Below, piece after piece: positions 16,397-26,813 of a stretch of 64,000 nucleotides of DNA. A program made the translations under genes and the position numbers. The notes beneath the pieces were generated by a model. It had not been told where the DNA came from and did not search any database. It saw only the letters and a program-made list of their open reading frames with translations. Every line of letters starts with the position of its first letter. The stretch's first letter is position 1. The stretch comes from Oryzomicrobium terrae (lineage in GTDB: Bacteria; Pseudomonadota; Gammaproteobacteria; Burkholderiales; Rhodocyclaceae), in contig NZ_CP022579.1 of assembly GCF_008274805.1 (NCBI RefSeq), positions 1,612,001 to 1,676,000 of the forward strand, in the 5' to 3' direction.

Positions 16397-17560
16397 TCAG
16401 GCACCCGGTCCTTCCGGGTTGAGGTCTACGCCCTCGGCCTGCCAGGGGGCGGCGTAGGCGGCTAGGGCGGCGGTAGGCAGGGGGCGGCGCCAGAATTTCC
16501 AGCGGTCGCCGGGAACCAGGGTCCAGCTCACCGTGGCCCGGGTGGCGGGCACGGTCAGGGTCAGGCCGGTGAGCCGGCCGGCCCACAGGGCGGCCAGGGC
16601 CGGGGCCAGCCAGGCGGCCTCCACGGCGGGTAGGGCGCGGCGCCAGGCGTCCCGGTCCTGGTACAGGGCGGAGTCGAACAGGCTCTCCAGCACCACCAGC
16701 CCCCGGCCGGCCGCGGATGTGGTGTCGGCGGCGGGCAGGGCGGAAAAGCCCGCGGGCAGGGCGGCTGCCCGGGCCGGACCGGCCAGGCCCCGGGCCAGGG
16801 GGGAGTCGGCCCAGAGGTGGGAGAGGGGGGCATCGGTGGCGGCGGCGGAAAAATCCGGCATCGCCGGCAGGCCGTAGCCCCACAGCCACAGGCTGTTGAC
16901 CGGCAGGTGGCCGGCCTCCTCGCGGCGGGCGTTGGCCGGGTGGGTGTGCAGCACCATCTGGGCGTCGCTCACCACCCGGGTCAGGATCGGCGGCAGGTCG
17001 GCGGCGGGCTGGCGGCCGTCGAGGCGGCGGCCGGCCACCGCCGACAGGGGCAGCACCGGCGGCAGGCCGAGGGTGGCATCGAGCAGGGTCTGGGGCAGCC
17101 AGGCGTACCAGCGGTCGGGGGCCGGGGCGGCGATGCGGATGCCGTCCGGGGCGAAGTAGTCGTTGAGCCCGGCCACCAGGGCCTGGGCATCGGCGTCGTC
17201 CAGGGGGAATTGGCGGGCGTCGGCCACCACCACCTGCTGCTGGACGAAGCGCAGGTGCACCGGGTCGGCGCAGACCCAGGCGCCCGGGGCTGCGCCGGCC
17301 GGGGGCAGGGGGGGGGCTTCGCCGGCCAGGCGGGCGGCGGCGGGGCTGGTGGCGCTGGCAGAAGCATTGCCCGTCTGGATCCCCATCCGCTTGGCCAGCA
17401 CTTCTTCCCAGCCCGGAGCCCGCTCCCGGGGATGGGGCGCTACCTGGCACCGGCCGCGGGCCAGCATCGTGCCGAGCGCCGGTAGGCTCAGGTCGGCGTA
17501 GATGGCGGTGTCGCGCCGGTCGGGCCAGAACAGGTCGGGAACGAGGATTTCCAGGTGCAT
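16397..17560 (-). CDS. RpfE-type regulatory/phosphoglycerate mutase-like protein
   Basis: The 387-residue protein starts MHLEILVPDLFWP at 17560 and belongs to the family labelled regulatory protein RpfE or cofactor-independent phosphoglycerate mutase-like in Betaproteobacteria and Xanthomonas. Features seen are VCADPVHLRFVQQQVVVAD, LNDYFAPDGIRI, RWYAWLP, NSLWLWGYG and the C-terminal PGDRWKFWRRP. In Xanthomonas rpfE lies beside recJ, prfB and lysS; here recJ is adjacent and prfB-lysS are 37 kb away. The role is unproven. Upstream in-frame codons to 17833 are not family-like. Confidence 0.75.
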   Translation of the reverse strand: MHLEILVPDLFWPDRRDTAIYADLSLPALGTMLARGRCQVAPHPRERAPGWEEVLAKRMGIQTGNASASATSPAAARLAGEAPPLPPAGAAPGAWVCADPVHLRFVQQQVVVADARQFPLDDADAQALVAGLNDYFAPDGIRIAAPAPDRWYAWLPQTLLDATLGLPPVLPLSAVAGRRLDGRQPAADLPPILTRVVSDAQMVLHTHPANARREEAGHLPVNSLWLWGYGLPAMPDFSAAATDAPLSHLWADSPLARGLAGPARAAALPAGFSALPAADTTSAAGRGLVVLESLFDSALYQDRDAWRRALPAVEAAWLAPALAALWAGRLTGLTLTVPATRATVSWTLVPGDRWKFWRRPLPTAALAAYAAPWQAEGVDLNPEGPGA

Positions 17561-17865
17561 AGAGGGAAGGACGGCGGAGTTTCTGCGGGGGACTATGTAT
17601 GGCGTGCGGGTGGGCAGAGTCGGTACGCCCTTGGCCCGTATTGGCGTACAGCGCCACGGTGGGAGGGGCGCGATGTGCACCCGCAAGTGCGTGGCCGGGT
17701 GGCCCGGGGGGAGCGCCGGAGTGTAGCATAGCGCCTTGCCTCGGCCGACCCGGCCGGCGGCCCCGGGCTCGGGGGCGGTGTGGCGCCCTGGCGGGCATCG
17801 CCGCCGGCTGCGCAACTCTCTCTGGCCCGACATAACTCAACCCGCTGCCAACCACTATTTTCGCT
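17561..17865. other. Divergent promoter region between rpfE-type gene and lolC
   Basis: No gene is supported. GTACGCC (17623-17629) and GGCGTAC (17643-17649) form a 7-bp inverted repeat with a 13-base loop, a possible operator. I see no clear -35/-10 pair. Confidence 0.4.
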
Positions 17866-19128
17866 GTGTCCTCTCTCCCCTACGAGTTGCTCATCGGCCT
17901 GCGCTACACCCGGGCCAAGAAGCGCGGCGCCCGGCGCAACCGGTTCGTGTCGTTCATTTCCGCCATTTCCATGGCCGGCATCGCCCTCGGGGTGGCCGCC
18001 CTGATCGTGGTGCTGTCGGTGATGAACGGTTTTCAGAAGGAGCTGCGCGAGCGCATCCTCGGCGTGGCGTCCCACATCCAGATCGAAGGCATGGACGGCC
18101 AGCTGCCGGACTGGCCCCGGGTGCTGGAAGAGGCCCGCCGCCATCCCGATGTGAAGGGGGCGGCGCCTTTCGTCCAGGCCCAGTCGATGCTGACCTTCGG
18201 CGACGAGGTGCGGGGGGTGGTGATCCGCGGCGTGCTGCCGGACATGGAAAACCAGGTGGCGGATTTCGGCAGCCACATCAAGAGTGGCGCCCTGGCCGAC
18301 CTCAAGCCCGGCGAGTTCGGCATCGTGCTCGGCAGCGAGGTGGCCCGGGCCCTGCGCGTCTTCGTCGGCGACAAGGTGACGGTGATCGCGCCGCAAGGCT
18401 CGGTGACCCCGGCCGGGGTGGTGCCGCGGCTGAAGACCTTCAAGGTGGTGGGCATCTTCGAGGTGGGCATGTTCGAGTACGACTCGGGCCTGGCCTTGAT
18501 CAACTTGCAGGACGCCCAGACCCTGTACCGGCTGGGGGACAACGTCTCCGGCGTACGCCTCAAGCTCGACGACCTGTTCCAGGCGCCCCGGGTGGCCCGG
18601 GAGGTGGCCCGGATGATTCGCGCCGACGCCTACCTGACCGACTGGACCCGCAGCCACGCCAACTTCTTCCGCGCCGTGCAGATCGAGAAGAACATGATGT
18701 TCATCATCCTGTCCCTGATCGTCGCCGTGGCCGCCTTCAACATCGTGTCGACCCTGGTCATGGCGGTCACCGACAAGCAGGCGGACATCGCCATTCTGCG
18801 CACCCTGGGGGCGTCGCCACGCAGCATCATGGCCATCTTCATGGTCCAGGGCGTGCTGATCGGCGCCGTCGGTCTGGCCATCGGCGTCGCCGGCGGCGTG
18901 GCCTTGGCCCTCAATATCGACGTGGTGGTGCCCTTCATCGAGCGGATTACCGGCGTCCAGTTCCTCTCCCGGGAGGTGTATTACATCTCTCAACTGCCTT
19001 CAGACTTGCAATGGGGCGACGTGATCACCGTTACCACCGTGGCCTTCGTCCTGGGCATCGTCGCCACCCTGTATCCCAGCTACCGGGCGTCCCGGGTCAA
19101 CCCGGCGGAGGCGCTGCGTTATGAGTGA
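17866..19128 (+). CDS. lolC: Lipoprotein-releasing ABC transporter membrane subunit LolC/E
   Basis: Inner-membrane component of the LolCDE machine that extracts outer-membrane lipoproteins and hands them to LolA. The 420 residues show the start [15 protein letters not shown], a first transmembrane helix ([27 protein letters not shown]), a large periplasmic domain and three C-terminal helices with [28 protein letters not shown]. The start is GTG at 17866. Only one LolC/E-like gene is present, so one protein probably serves both LolC and LolE (LolF type). It overlaps lolD by 8 bases. Confidence 0.93.
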   Translation: MSSLPYELLIGLRYTRAKKRGARRNRFVSFISAISMAGIALGVAALIVVLSVMNGFQKELRERILGVASHIQIEGMDGQLPDWPRVLEEARRHPDVKGAAPFVQAQSMLTFGDEVRGVVIRGVLPDMENQVADFGSHIKSGALADLKPGEFGIVLGSEVARALRVFVGDKVTVIAPQGSVTPAGVVPRLKTFKVVGIFEVGMFEYDSGLALINLQDAQTLYRLGDNVSGVRLKLDDLFQAPRVAREVARMIRADAYLTDWTRSHANFFRAVQIEKNMMFIILSLIVAVAAFNIVSTLVMAVTDKQADIAILRTLGASPRSIMAIFMVQGVLIGAVGLAIGVAGGVALALNIDVVVPFIERITGVQFLSREVYYISQLPSDLQWGDVITVTTVAFVLGIVATLYPSYRASRVNPAEALRYE

Positions 19129-19840
19129 AACCGTGCTCCCTTCTTCCCCTACCGTCGCCCATGTTCCCGCCGAGGCGGTGATCGAGGCCCGCGGCCTGTC
19201 CAAGACCTTCAACGATGGCAAGCTGGCGGTGCCGGTGCTGAGCGGCATCGACCTGACCGTGGCCCCGGGGGAAACCCTGGCCATCGTCGGTGCTTCGGGC
19301 TCGGGCAAGAGCACCCTCTTGCACCTGCTCGGTGGCCTGGATACGGCCAGCGCTGGCGAGGCCCGCCTCAAGGGTCGGCTGTGGAGCGGCATGAACGAAA
19401 GGGAGCGGGGCGCCTGGCGCAATGCCCACCTGGGCTTCGTTTACCAGTTTCACCACCTGCTGCCGGAGTTCTCCGCCCTGGAAAACGTGGCCATGCCGCT
19501 GCTCATCCGCCGCACCAAGGAGGATGAGGCCCATCGTCAGGCCAAGGCGGTGCTCGAAGCGGTCGGCCTGGGCCACCGCCTCACCCATACCCCGGGCGAG
19601 CTGTCCGGTGGCGAGCGCCAGCGCGCCGCCCTGGCCCGGGCCCTGGTGACCAAGCCGGCCTGCGTGCTCGCCGACGAGCCCACCGGCAACCTGGACCGGA
19701 GTACCGCCGACCAGGTCTTCAACCTGATGCTCGACCTGGCCCGGGATCAGGGCACCGCCTTCGTCGTGGTCACCCACGACCTGGAGCTGGCCGGGCGCTG
19801 CCATCGCCACCTGCGCATCACCGACGGCCGCCTCGGCTAA
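19121..19840 (+). CDS. lolD: Lipoprotein-releasing ABC transporter ATPase LolD
   Basis: ATP-binding subunit of the Lol lipoprotein extraction complex. Walker A is GASGSGKST (about 57-65), the signature is [15 protein letters not shown] (about 160) and Walker B is [11 protein letters not shown], followed by the switch His in VVTHD. The [13 protein letters not shown] segment fits the LolD/MacB subfamily. The ATG at 19121 lies inside the lolC stop region, so translation is coupled. 239 residues. Confidence 0.95.
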   Translation: MSETVLPSSPTVAHVPAEAVIEARGLSKTFNDGKLAVPVLSGIDLTVAPGETLAIVGASGSGKSTLLHLLGGLDTASAGEARLKGRLWSGMNERERGAWRNAHLGFVYQFHHLLPEFSALENVAMPLLIRRTKEDEAHRQAKAVLEAVGLGHRLTHTPGELSGGERQRAALARALVTKPACVLADEPTGNLDRSTADQVFNLMLDLARDQGTAFVVVTHDLELAGRCHRHLRITDGRLG

Positions 19841-20280
19841 GGCTGTCGTGCCGGCCTAGCGGTCGGTCGCGGTCGTCCATTCGTCGGTTGTCAGCCCGAC
19901 GACAGGAACGGCTGTGTCCTTGCACCGACTCAAGCGGGGAGTTCCGGTTGCCAGGGCCGATCCTGGCTCCGGGCGGCCGCGATGGCCTTCTGTTGCGCGC
20001 CTGCCATGGGGTGCTACAGCGCCGGCACGGTGCCACTATGGGATTTTTCGCAATGCTGCCCGCGTAATTTTCTGCCAGACGCGTGCGTCTGTGCTGCCGC
20101 TTGTCGGTTTGCCCCTGTTGCTTGAGTGGTTTTTCCCCAGAGGTGCGTAAAATACTGGCCCTTTGATCGCCAGGGTGTCGCATTTGGCGTTTCGCCGGCA
20201 TGGAATTTTCGGCGCCATCCTCTGGTCATATCCCGCGAGCCTATCTTTTTTCTCGCAGCGCACGCTCTGACAGGATTCCC
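19841..20280. other. Intergenic region upstream of first chemoreceptor
   Basis: No gene is supported in these 440 bases. TTGAGT (20122) and TAAAAT (20148) could form a promoter but the 20-base spacer is long. No sigma-28 type chemotaxis promoter is seen. Confidence 0.35.
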
Positions 20281-22296
20281 ATGAAGACTCTCTTTGGCCC
20301 TGCCGTCTGGCTGATGAACCGTTTGTCCTACCCGCGCAAGTTCCTCCTGCTTGGCGGGGTAGTCCTGGTTGCGGTGGTGTTGCTCCTGACCAACCTGTAC
20401 ACCACCCTCAACGGCTTGATCGACCTGTCGCGTAACGAGCTGAGCGCCCTGGAAACCCTGCGCGACAGCCAGACCCTGGTGCAGAAGCTGCAACAACACC
20501 GGGGCATGTCTTCGGCGGTGCTCAACGGCAACGAGGCCATGAAGGCCGGCCGGGCCGCCAAGGAGGGGGAGGTGAGCGAGGCCTTTGCCCGCACCGAGAA
20601 GGCCCTGGGGGCGGGCCTGGCCAACGATCCGGATTGGCAGAAGCTCAAGGACGACTGGGCCAAGCTGCGTAGCGAGGGGCTCAACCTGCCGGCGGCGGAA
20701 AACCTGGCTCGGCACACCCGGCTGATCGATGATGTACTCATCTTCCAGGTGACCATCGCCGATGTGCAGGGCCTGACCATCGACCCGGACATCGATTCGT
20801 TCTATTTGATCGATACCATCGTGCACAAGCTGCCAGCGACCCTGGAGCGCCTCGGCCAGCTGCGCGCCCGAGGTGCCGGCATCCTCACCCGCAAGGAACT
20901 GAGCGAAACCCAGAAAGTGGACCTGGGGGCCCTGCTCGCCGACCTGGACGCCCAGACCAAGTACTACCGTATCCAGATCGCCAAGGCCCAGAAGGTTAAC
21001 GGGGCGGTCAAGGGCCTGCTCGGCGATTCCGGTCAGAACTTCCTGGCTGCGGTAGACGGCACCACCAAACTGGTCCGCGAGGACATCCTCGGCGGACACT
21101 ACGCCACCGCGCCCAAGGCCTACTTCGACCAGGTCACCGGGGTGATCGACCAGGGCTACAAGCAGATGTTCGATACCCTGATGCCGGCCACCGCCACCCT
21201 GGTGCAGACCCGCATCGCCCACGCCCAGCGCAGTCTCTACATCGCCCTCGGCACGCTGGTGCTGGTGGCCCTGATGGCCGCCTACCTGGCGGCAGGCATG
21301 TACCTGTCGGTGATGAAGGGCCTGACCGACTTCGCCCGGGGGGCCTACGTCATGTCCAAGGGCGATCTGACGGTGCGCGTCAGCGTCGACACCAAGGACG
21401 AGCTGCAGTGCCTGGCCGAGGGCTTCAACGCCCTGGGCGAGGGATTCTCCAAGCTGATCCGCAAGGTCCAGGAAACCTCGGGCAAGCTCACCGAATCGTC
21501 CCGCCAGGTGGCCGAATCCTCCTCCCAGATCACCGAGGCGACCCAGCAGCAGAGCGATGCGGCGGCCAACATGGCGGCTGCTGTCGAAGAAATGACCGTG
21601 GGCATCGACCACATCAGCCATAGCGCCACCGAGGCCCACACCCTGTCGGCCCATGCCGGCGAGCTATCGGAAGCCGGGGCCGGCAAGGTCCAGGCGGTGG
21701 TGACGGAAATCCAGCGGGTGGCCGAATCGGTGACCGGCTCGGCCGCGGTGATCGAGGATCTGGGGCGCCATTCCGAGGGCATCTCGACGATCGTCAACAC
21801 CATCAAGGAGATCGCCGACCAGACCAACCTGCTGGCCTTGAACGCCGCCATCGAGGCGGCCCGGGCGGGAGAAGCCGGACGCGGTTTCGCCGTGGTGGCC
21901 GACGAGGTGCGCAAGCTGGCCGAGCGTACCGCCCGCTCCACCCAGGAAATTTCCGAGATGATCGGGGCCATCCAGAACGGCACCCGGGAAGCGGTGGACA
22001 GCATGCAGGGCGGCGTGGAACGGGTCGATCAGGGGGTACAGCTGACCGGCGAAGCGGGGGAGGCCATGGGCGAGATCCGCAGCAGCTCGCACCAGGTGCT
22101 GACCATGACCAACGACATCGCCATTTCCCTCAAGGAGCAGAGCGCCGCCGCCACCGAGATCGCCCGCAACGTCGAGCGCATCGCCCAGATGGCCGAGGAA
22201 ACCAGCGCCGCTGCGGCAGGCAACGCCGATACCTCGGCCCACTTGCAGTCCCTTGCCCTGGAAATGCAGGAAGAGGTGCGCCACTTCAAGCTCTGA
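20281..22296 (+). CDS. Methyl-accepting chemotaxis protein
   Basis: Transmembrane chemoreceptor of 671 residues. TM1 is about residues 20-42, a ~275-residue periplasmic helical sensor follows with [21 protein letters not shown] near its start, TM2 is about 318-345, then a HAMP domain and the cytoplasmic coiled coil. The signalling hairpin tip [21 protein letters not shown] is at about 510-530. The QQHRG motif recalls the nitrate/nitrite-sensing NIT domain, but this link is an inference. The ATG at 20281 (MKTLFGP) follows AGGATT; an upstream frame extension is ignored. The C-terminus lacks an NWETF-type CheR tether. It is followed by a strong terminator and a paralogue. Confidence 0.9.
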   Translation: MKTLFGPAVWLMNRLSYPRKFLLLGGVVLVAVVLLLTNLYTTLNGLIDLSRNELSALETLRDSQTLVQKLQQHRGMSSAVLNGNEAMKAGRAAKEGEVSEAFARTEKALGAGLANDPDWQKLKDDWAKLRSEGLNLPAAENLARHTRLIDDVLIFQVTIADVQGLTIDPDIDSFYLIDTIVHKLPATLERLGQLRARGAGILTRKELSETQKVDLGALLADLDAQTKYYRIQIAKAQKVNGAVKGLLGDSGQNFLAAVDGTTKLVREDILGGHYATAPKAYFDQVTGVIDQGYKQMFDTLMPATATLVQTRIAHAQRSLYIALGTLVLVALMAAYLAAGMYLSVMKGLTDFARGAYVMSKGDLTVRVSVDTKDELQCLAEGFNALGEGFSKLIRKVQETSGKLTESSRQVAESSSQITEATQQQSDAAANMAAAVEEMTVGIDHISHSATEAHTLSAHAGELSEAGAGKVQAVVTEIQRVAESVTGSAAVIEDLGRHSEGISTIVNTIKEIADQTNLLALNAAIEAARAGEAGRGFAVVADEVRKLAERTARSTQEISEMIGAIQNGTREAVDSMQGGVERVDQGVQLTGEAGEAMGEIRSSSHQVLTMTNDIAISLKEQSAAATEIARNVERIAQMAEETSAAAAGNADTSAHLQSLALEMQEEVRHFKL

Positions 22297-22441
22297 TCCG
22301 TCGCTTTCCGATCGCTGCCCGGATCGCAAGGACTGGCGCGGATCTTCAAGGTAGGGGCTCTGAGAGCGAGCAACGACGCCATTCTCCACAGGGGGGGCGT
22401 GAAGATCGGCGCCCCGCCTAGGGTTTGGGCCGGTGTGTCAA

Positions 22442-22478
22442 AAAAGACCGCTTTTTTAAAGCGGTCTTTTTGTTTTCA
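22442..22478 (+). terminator. Terminator between the two chemoreceptors
   Basis: A 14-bp perfect stem AAAAAGACCGCTTT / AAAGCGGTCTTTTT with a 3-base loop followed by TTGTTTTC. Confidence 0.9.
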
Positions 22479-22612
22479 TCCGCCTGAAATCTGATCTGCG
22501 TGAAAGACGACCTGGGGTGCCCTGCCTAGGATTTGCTCAAATCCTGCCGCGCGCATTGGAGCTCCGGCTCCCGCGCCAGCAGAGCAATCCAAAACCATCG
22601 GGGGGGTTTCCC

Positions 22613-24628
22613 ATGTCGTTGTTCCTCACGCCCGCCGTGGCGCTCATGAACCGCTTGCGCTACGGGCGCAAGTTTGCGCTGATCGGCGCCGTCGCCCTGG
22701 CCGCCATCGCCATCGTTTTTGCCGGTCTGTTCATTCAGCTGCGTGAGGTCATCACCCAGTCGCGCCAGGAACTGGCGGGCATTGAATTGCTCCAGCCGTT
22801 TGGCTCCCTGATCCAGGCGAGCCAGCAGCATCGCGGCCTGTCCGGCGGCGTGCTGGGCGGCAACGATGCCCTCAAGGGCAAGCTCGACCAGCGCACCCGC
22901 GACATCGAACGCATGGTCGGCGACCTGGACGGCCGCTTGCCGGCCGAGTTGCGCGGCAGCCCCCGCTGGACGTCGGTGCGCGAAGAGTGGCAGTCCATCC
23001 AGAGTGACGGCCTGTCCTGGGTGGCCTCGGAAAACATCGGTGCCCATACCCGTCTGATCGACGACCTGCTGCTGATGCAGATGGATACGGCCGACCACTT
23101 CCACATCACCGTGGATCCGGACATGGGCAGCTTCTACCTGCTCGAAACAGCCGTGGTGAAGCTGCCGTCCATGCTGGAGCGGCTCGGCCAGACCCGGGCC
23201 CTGGGCACCGCCATCCTGGCGAAGAAACAGATCGCCGATAGCCAGAAAGTCAGCCTGGGAGTGCTGGCGGCCCAGGTGCGCGACACCCTGCGCTTTCTCA
23301 ACCTCAACCTGGACAAGGCCGCCGCCCTCAACCCGGTGGTGCGCGACACGCTGCAGAATGCGGCCAAGGAGATTTCCGCCGGTAGCGAGGAGGTGGTGAC
23401 CCTGGTCGGGCAGGATCTGCTGACCGGCAGTCTGGCGACCGAGTCCACCGCCTTCTTCGATCAGGTCACCCGCGCCATCGACAAGGGCTACGTCCAGTAC
23501 TTCGACACCCTGCTGCCGACCGCCCGCGAACTGATCGATGCGCGCATCGTGAAGGCCGAGCAGACCCTGGCCATTGCCGTGGGGGCTACCGTGCTGCTAG
23601 CCCTGCTCTTCTCCTATCTGGCCGCCGGGGTAGCCCGGGCGGTGAGCGAGAGCATCGGCGAAGTCGCGGCGGGCGCCCAGCGCATCGCCTCCGGCGACCT
23701 GGGGGCCCGGGTGCGGGTGCGCAGCCAGGACGAGCTCCATGCCGTGGGCAATTGCTTCAATCAGGTGGCGGAATCCTTTGCCGCCCTGGTGCAGAACGTG
23801 CAAAGCAGTGCCCACCGGCTTACCGAAGCCGCCGAAGGGCTGGCGCGTTCCAGCCGGGAAATTTCCATTTCGACCCAGAACCAGAGCGAATCCGCCTCGG
23901 CCATGGCCGCCTCGGTGGAGCAGATGAGCGTCGGGGTGGATCACATCAGCCAGAACGCCGACGCTACCCGGGCGCTGTCTGCCGAGGCCGAGACGATGTC
24001 CGGCCAGGGCGCATCGGTGGTCGGCAACGTGGTCGAGGGGATCGGCGCGATCGCCGAGGTGGTGCATCGCTCGTCCGCCACCATGGCCGACCTGGGGCGT
24101 CACTCCGAGAGCATCACCACCATCGTCAATACCATCAAGGAAATTGCCGATCAGACCAATTTGCTGGCCTTGAATGCGGCCATCGAGGCGGCCCGGGCTG
24201 GCGAGGCGGGGCGTGGCTTCGCCGTGGTGGCCGACGAAGTGCGCAAGCTGGCCGAGCGTACCGCCAGTTCCACCCAGGAGATCGCTACCATGGTCGGCGC
24301 TATCCAGAACGGGGTGAAGGAGGCGGTGGTCGGCATGGACGAAGGGGTTGCCCGGGTCGGGGATGGGGTGCGCCTGACCCATGAGGCCGGCGCCACCATG
24401 ACCCACCTCCAGGCAGGGGCGCGGGAGGTGGCCGGTAAGGTGGAGGAAATCACTGAGGCCTTGCGCGAGCAGAGCGCCGCCGCCCAGGATATCGCCCGCA
24501 ACGTCGAGCGCATCGCCCAGATGGCCGAGGAAAACAGTGCCGCCGTGGCCGAGAACGCCAGTACCGCCGGCGAACTGGAATCCCTGGCGGAATACCTGCA
24601 GGGCGAAGTGGGGCGCTTCCGCGTCTGA
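22613..24628 (+). CDS. Methyl-accepting chemotaxis protein, tandem paralogue
   Basis: A second chemoreceptor, again 671 residues, with the same architecture: TM1 near 19-43, [19 protein letters not shown] near 63-80, TM2 near 318-345, HAMP, and the conserved hairpin from about 510. The ATG at 22613 ([21 protein letters not shown]) is preceded by GGGGGG only, a weak ribosome site, but is fixed by alignment to the first paralogue. The periplasmic domains are clearly related but diverged, so ligand specificity probably differs. It has its own start signals after the terminator at 22442. Confidence 0.9.
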   Translation: MSLFLTPAVALMNRLRYGRKFALIGAVALAAIAIVFAGLFIQLREVITQSRQELAGIELLQPFGSLIQASQQHRGLSGGVLGGNDALKGKLDQRTRDIERMVGDLDGRLPAELRGSPRWTSVREEWQSIQSDGLSWVASENIGAHTRLIDDLLLMQMDTADHFHITVDPDMGSFYLLETAVVKLPSMLERLGQTRALGTAILAKKQIADSQKVSLGVLAAQVRDTLRFLNLNLDKAAALNPVVRDTLQNAAKEISAGSEEVVTLVGQDLLTGSLATESTAFFDQVTRAIDKGYVQYFDTLLPTARELIDARIVKAEQTLAIAVGATVLLALLFSYLAAGVARAVSESIGEVAAGAQRIASGDLGARVRVRSQDELHAVGNCFNQVAESFAALVQNVQSSAHRLTEAAEGLARSSREISISTQNQSESASAMAASVEQMSVGVDHISQNADATRALSAEAETMSGQGASVVGNVVEGIGAIAEVVHRSSATMADLGRHSESITTIVNTIKEIADQTNLLALNAAIEAARAGEAGRGFAVVADEVRKLAERTASSTQEIATMVGAIQNGVKEAVVGMDEGVARVGDGVRLTHEAGATMTHLQAGAREVAGKVEEITEALREQSAAAQDIARNVERIAQMAEENSAAVAENASTAGELESLAEYLQGEVGRFRV

Positions 24629-24642
24629 GGGGCGGGCCGGGG

Positions 24643-24984
24643 TCAGGCGCTGTGCCAGCGGCCCCAGGCCAGCACCAGCAGCACTGCCAGCGCCAGCCAG
24701 ACCAGGGTGGCCGCCGCCAGGGCGGGCACCAGGGGGAGGCGATCCACCAGGACGTAGAGGGACCCCAGGTAGCCCAGATAGGGCAGCACCGCCCACAGGC
24801 CGAACAGCACGGTGGCCTTGAGGTCGGCCGGGCCGCGTTCGCTGCCTACGATGTAGTGGGCGATCAGGGCGAAGGTGGGAAACAGCGGCACCAGCCCGGC
24901 GATGTAGTAGTTGCGGGTCTTGGCCAGCAGGGCGATGAGCACCACCACGGCGCCACCGAGCAGGGCTTTGAGTACGAGGGCCAT
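24643..24984 (-). CDS. GlpM family membrane protein
   Basis: The 113-residue protein has three to four hydrophobic helices and matches the GlpM family by KALLGGAVVVLIALLAKTRNYYIAGLVPLFPTFALIAHYIVG (seen in pieces) and the LPYLGYLGSLYVLVDRL segment. GlpM is an inner-membrane protein once linked to alginate production in Pseudomonas; its biochemical role is unknown. The ATG at 24984 is fixed by the family start. It ends only 14 bases after the plus-strand chemoreceptor stop, with which it converges, and starts 32 bases downstream of the K+ channel gene. Confidence 0.85.
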   Translation of the reverse strand: MALVLKALLGGAVVVLIALLAKTRNYYIAGLVPLFPTFALIAHYIVGSERGPADLKATVLFGLWAVLPYLGYLGSLYVLVDRLPLVPALAAATLVWLALAVLLVLAWGRWHSA

Positions 24985-25016
24985 TGGGGCGTGAGAGGGA
25001 AACGAGGCGTAGCGCC

Positions 25017-26048
25017 TCAGGCGATCATGGCGATCAGGGCTTCTTCGAGCTCGATGCGCCCCGCCGGGCTGGCCATGGCAATCAGCACGTGGCCGGGCTC
25101 CAGCTCGAATTCCTTGCTCGGGTTGAACACCCATTCACCTTGCATGCGTACCGCCAGCAGCACGTACTCGGCGCTGCGCAGGGCCAGCTTGCCGAGCAAG
25201 GTCGGGGTGAAATTGGGGGGCACCGCCACTTCCTCGACACGCAGGCGCTTTTCCGACTTGAGCATCTCGTCGAGGAAGGACACCACGTGGGGGCGCACCA
25301 TCAGGGAGGCCAGGCGCATGCCGCCGGTCAGGTCCGGGGCGAAGATGGCATCGGCACCGGCCTTCTTCATCTTCTCGGTGTTGCGCACTTCCTGGCAGCG
25401 TGCCACTACCCGCAGGCGGGGGTTGAGCTGCTTGGCGGTGATGATGATCATCAGGTTGCGCGAATCGTCGCCGGTAACGGCGAAGACCCCGGCCGCTTCG
25501 GCGATTCCGGCTTTTTCCAGCATGTCGTCGTCGGAGGCGTCGCCGTGCAGGGCGAGCAGGCCGGGGAATTTCTCCCGGTAGGCGTCGAGGAGTTCGTGGT
25601 TTTCCTCGATGGCGACGAAGTGCCGGTTGGTGCCTTCCAGTTCCCGGGCGACGTTGCGGCCGACCCGGCCGAAGCCGCAGACGATGTAGTGGTCCTTGAG
25701 CTGACGGATCATCTTGTCCATGCGTTTTCTCTTCAAAGTGCCGTTCAGGTCCGATTCGAGCACCATCACCGTGACCGAGGAGAACAGGAACGACAGGGTG
25801 CCGGCGCCGAGCATGCCGATGAACACGGTAAACATCCGCGCCGGCGGATTGTCGGTCATCTCGATGATTTCACCGAACCCGATGGTGGTCAGGGTGATGA
25901 AGGTCATGTAGAAGCAATCGAACCAGCTGTAGCGGCCGCTGGTCAGAGCGTGGTAGCCGACGGTGCCGATGACGAGCACCAGGACCAGGAGTGCCAGTGC
26001 CGCCTGCAGGTAACGGAGCACGTTGCTGGATTCGCGTTGCAGGCTCAT
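25017..26048 (-). CDS. Potassium channel with TrkA-N (RCK) domain
   Basis: A two-helix ion channel of 343 residues. TM1 (about 14-33) and TM2 (about 75-98) flank a pore helix with the filter TTIGFGE (about 53-59), where GFG replaces the common GYG. A cytoplasmic RCK/TrkA-N Rossmann domain follows with [19 protein letters not shown], then a TrkA-C-like domain. Such proteins open in response to ligand or ions binding the RCK ring. ATG at 26048. It lies between the DUF2062 gene and the glpM-like gene on the same strand. Confidence 0.93.
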   Translation of the reverse strand: MSLQRESSNVLRYLQAALALLVLVLVIGTVGYHALTSGRYSWFDCFYMTFITLTTIGFGEIIEMTDNPPARMFTVFIGMLGAGTLSFLFSSVTVMVLESDLNGTLKRKRMDKMIRQLKDHYIVCGFGRVGRNVARELEGTNRHFVAIEENHELLDAYREKFPGLLALHGDASDDDMLEKAGIAEAAGVFAVTGDDSRNLMIIITAKQLNPRLRVVARCQEVRNTEKMKKAGADAIFAPDLTGGMRLASLMVRPHVVSFLDEMLKSEKRLRVEEVAVPPNFTPTLLGKLALRSAEYVLLAVRMQGEWVFNPSKEFELEPGHVLIAMASPAGRIELEEALIAMIA

Positions 26049-26110
26049 GGGCGCGGAGCGTGGAGTTGGGAGCGGGGGGAGGGGAACGGCGGCGCAAGGC
26101 CGTGTTCGTA

Positions 26111-26671
26111 TCAGGGGGCGGGGGAGGGCGGCCGCTGCCGTTCGCGACAGCGCGCGTGCCAGGTGCGGACCAGGTAGTAGCGCCAGCCGGCGCGCACGAT
26201 AGCGTATCCCAATGACGCCAGCAAGAAGGCCAGCAGTACCAGACCCACACCCAAGGGTTTGCCCAGCCCGAGCACCCAGTGGCCCATGGCATCGAGCCAG
26301 GCGGCCAGGTTGCCGAAACTGAACTCGGGCGGATTGACGAAGGTGCCGCTGGCGCTGCCCAGCACCAGCCGCCCCAGTTCGAAGGCCAACCAGTAGAGCG
26401 GAACGATGGTGAAGGGGTTGGTGTACAGGGTGGTGACGAGGGCCAGGGGCAGATTGACCCGCAGCACGATGCAGCAGATGGCTGCGCCGAGCATTTGAAA
26501 GGGGCCGGGAATCAGGCCGCAGAACAGGCCGACGGCGATGCCTCCCGCGGCGGAGTGGCGATTGAGATGCCACAGCCGGGGGTGGAGCAGGGTATCGGAA
26601 AAAGGACGCAGCCACCGGTTGTCGTGGACGGCATCGTGGTGCGGCAGGAAGCGTTTGAAAATCTTGCGCAT
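26111..26671 (-). CDS. DUF2062 membrane protein
   Basis: The 186-residue protein starts [20 protein letters not shown] at 26671 and has the DUF2062 hallmarks: [31 protein letters not shown] and [21 protein letters not shown], followed by two hydrophobic helices. These inner-membrane proteins are widespread in Proteobacteria and have no settled function. It precedes the K+ channel gene by 62 bases on the same strand and is divergent from comEC. Confidence 0.88.
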   Translation of the reverse strand: MRKIFKRFLPHHDAVHDNRWLRPFSDTLLHPRLWHLNRHSAAGGIAVGLFCGLIPGPFQMLGAAICCIVLRVNLPLALVTTLYTNPFTIVPLYWLAFELGRLVLGSASGTFVNPPEFSFGNLAAWLDAMGHWVLGLGKPLGVGLVLLAFLLASLGYAIVRAGWRYYLVRTWHARCRERQRPPSPAP

Positions 26672-26813
26672 GGCCTGGAAATAGTAGCGAGAAATTGCCC
26701 GGCGATGCGTTTTACCGATGGGCGGTCGGCCGGCCGGGTGCATTTTCGTCCGCCTGGGCCGGACATGCTGGGAGTCCGCCTGCGGGGGTTGAGTTCTGGT
26801 TTAATCCATTGTC

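Noticed and set aside
16291-16404. His-rich N-terminal extension of RecJ
   Set aside because: Encoded by the GGT-repeat spacer; family alignment starts at the ATG at 16290.
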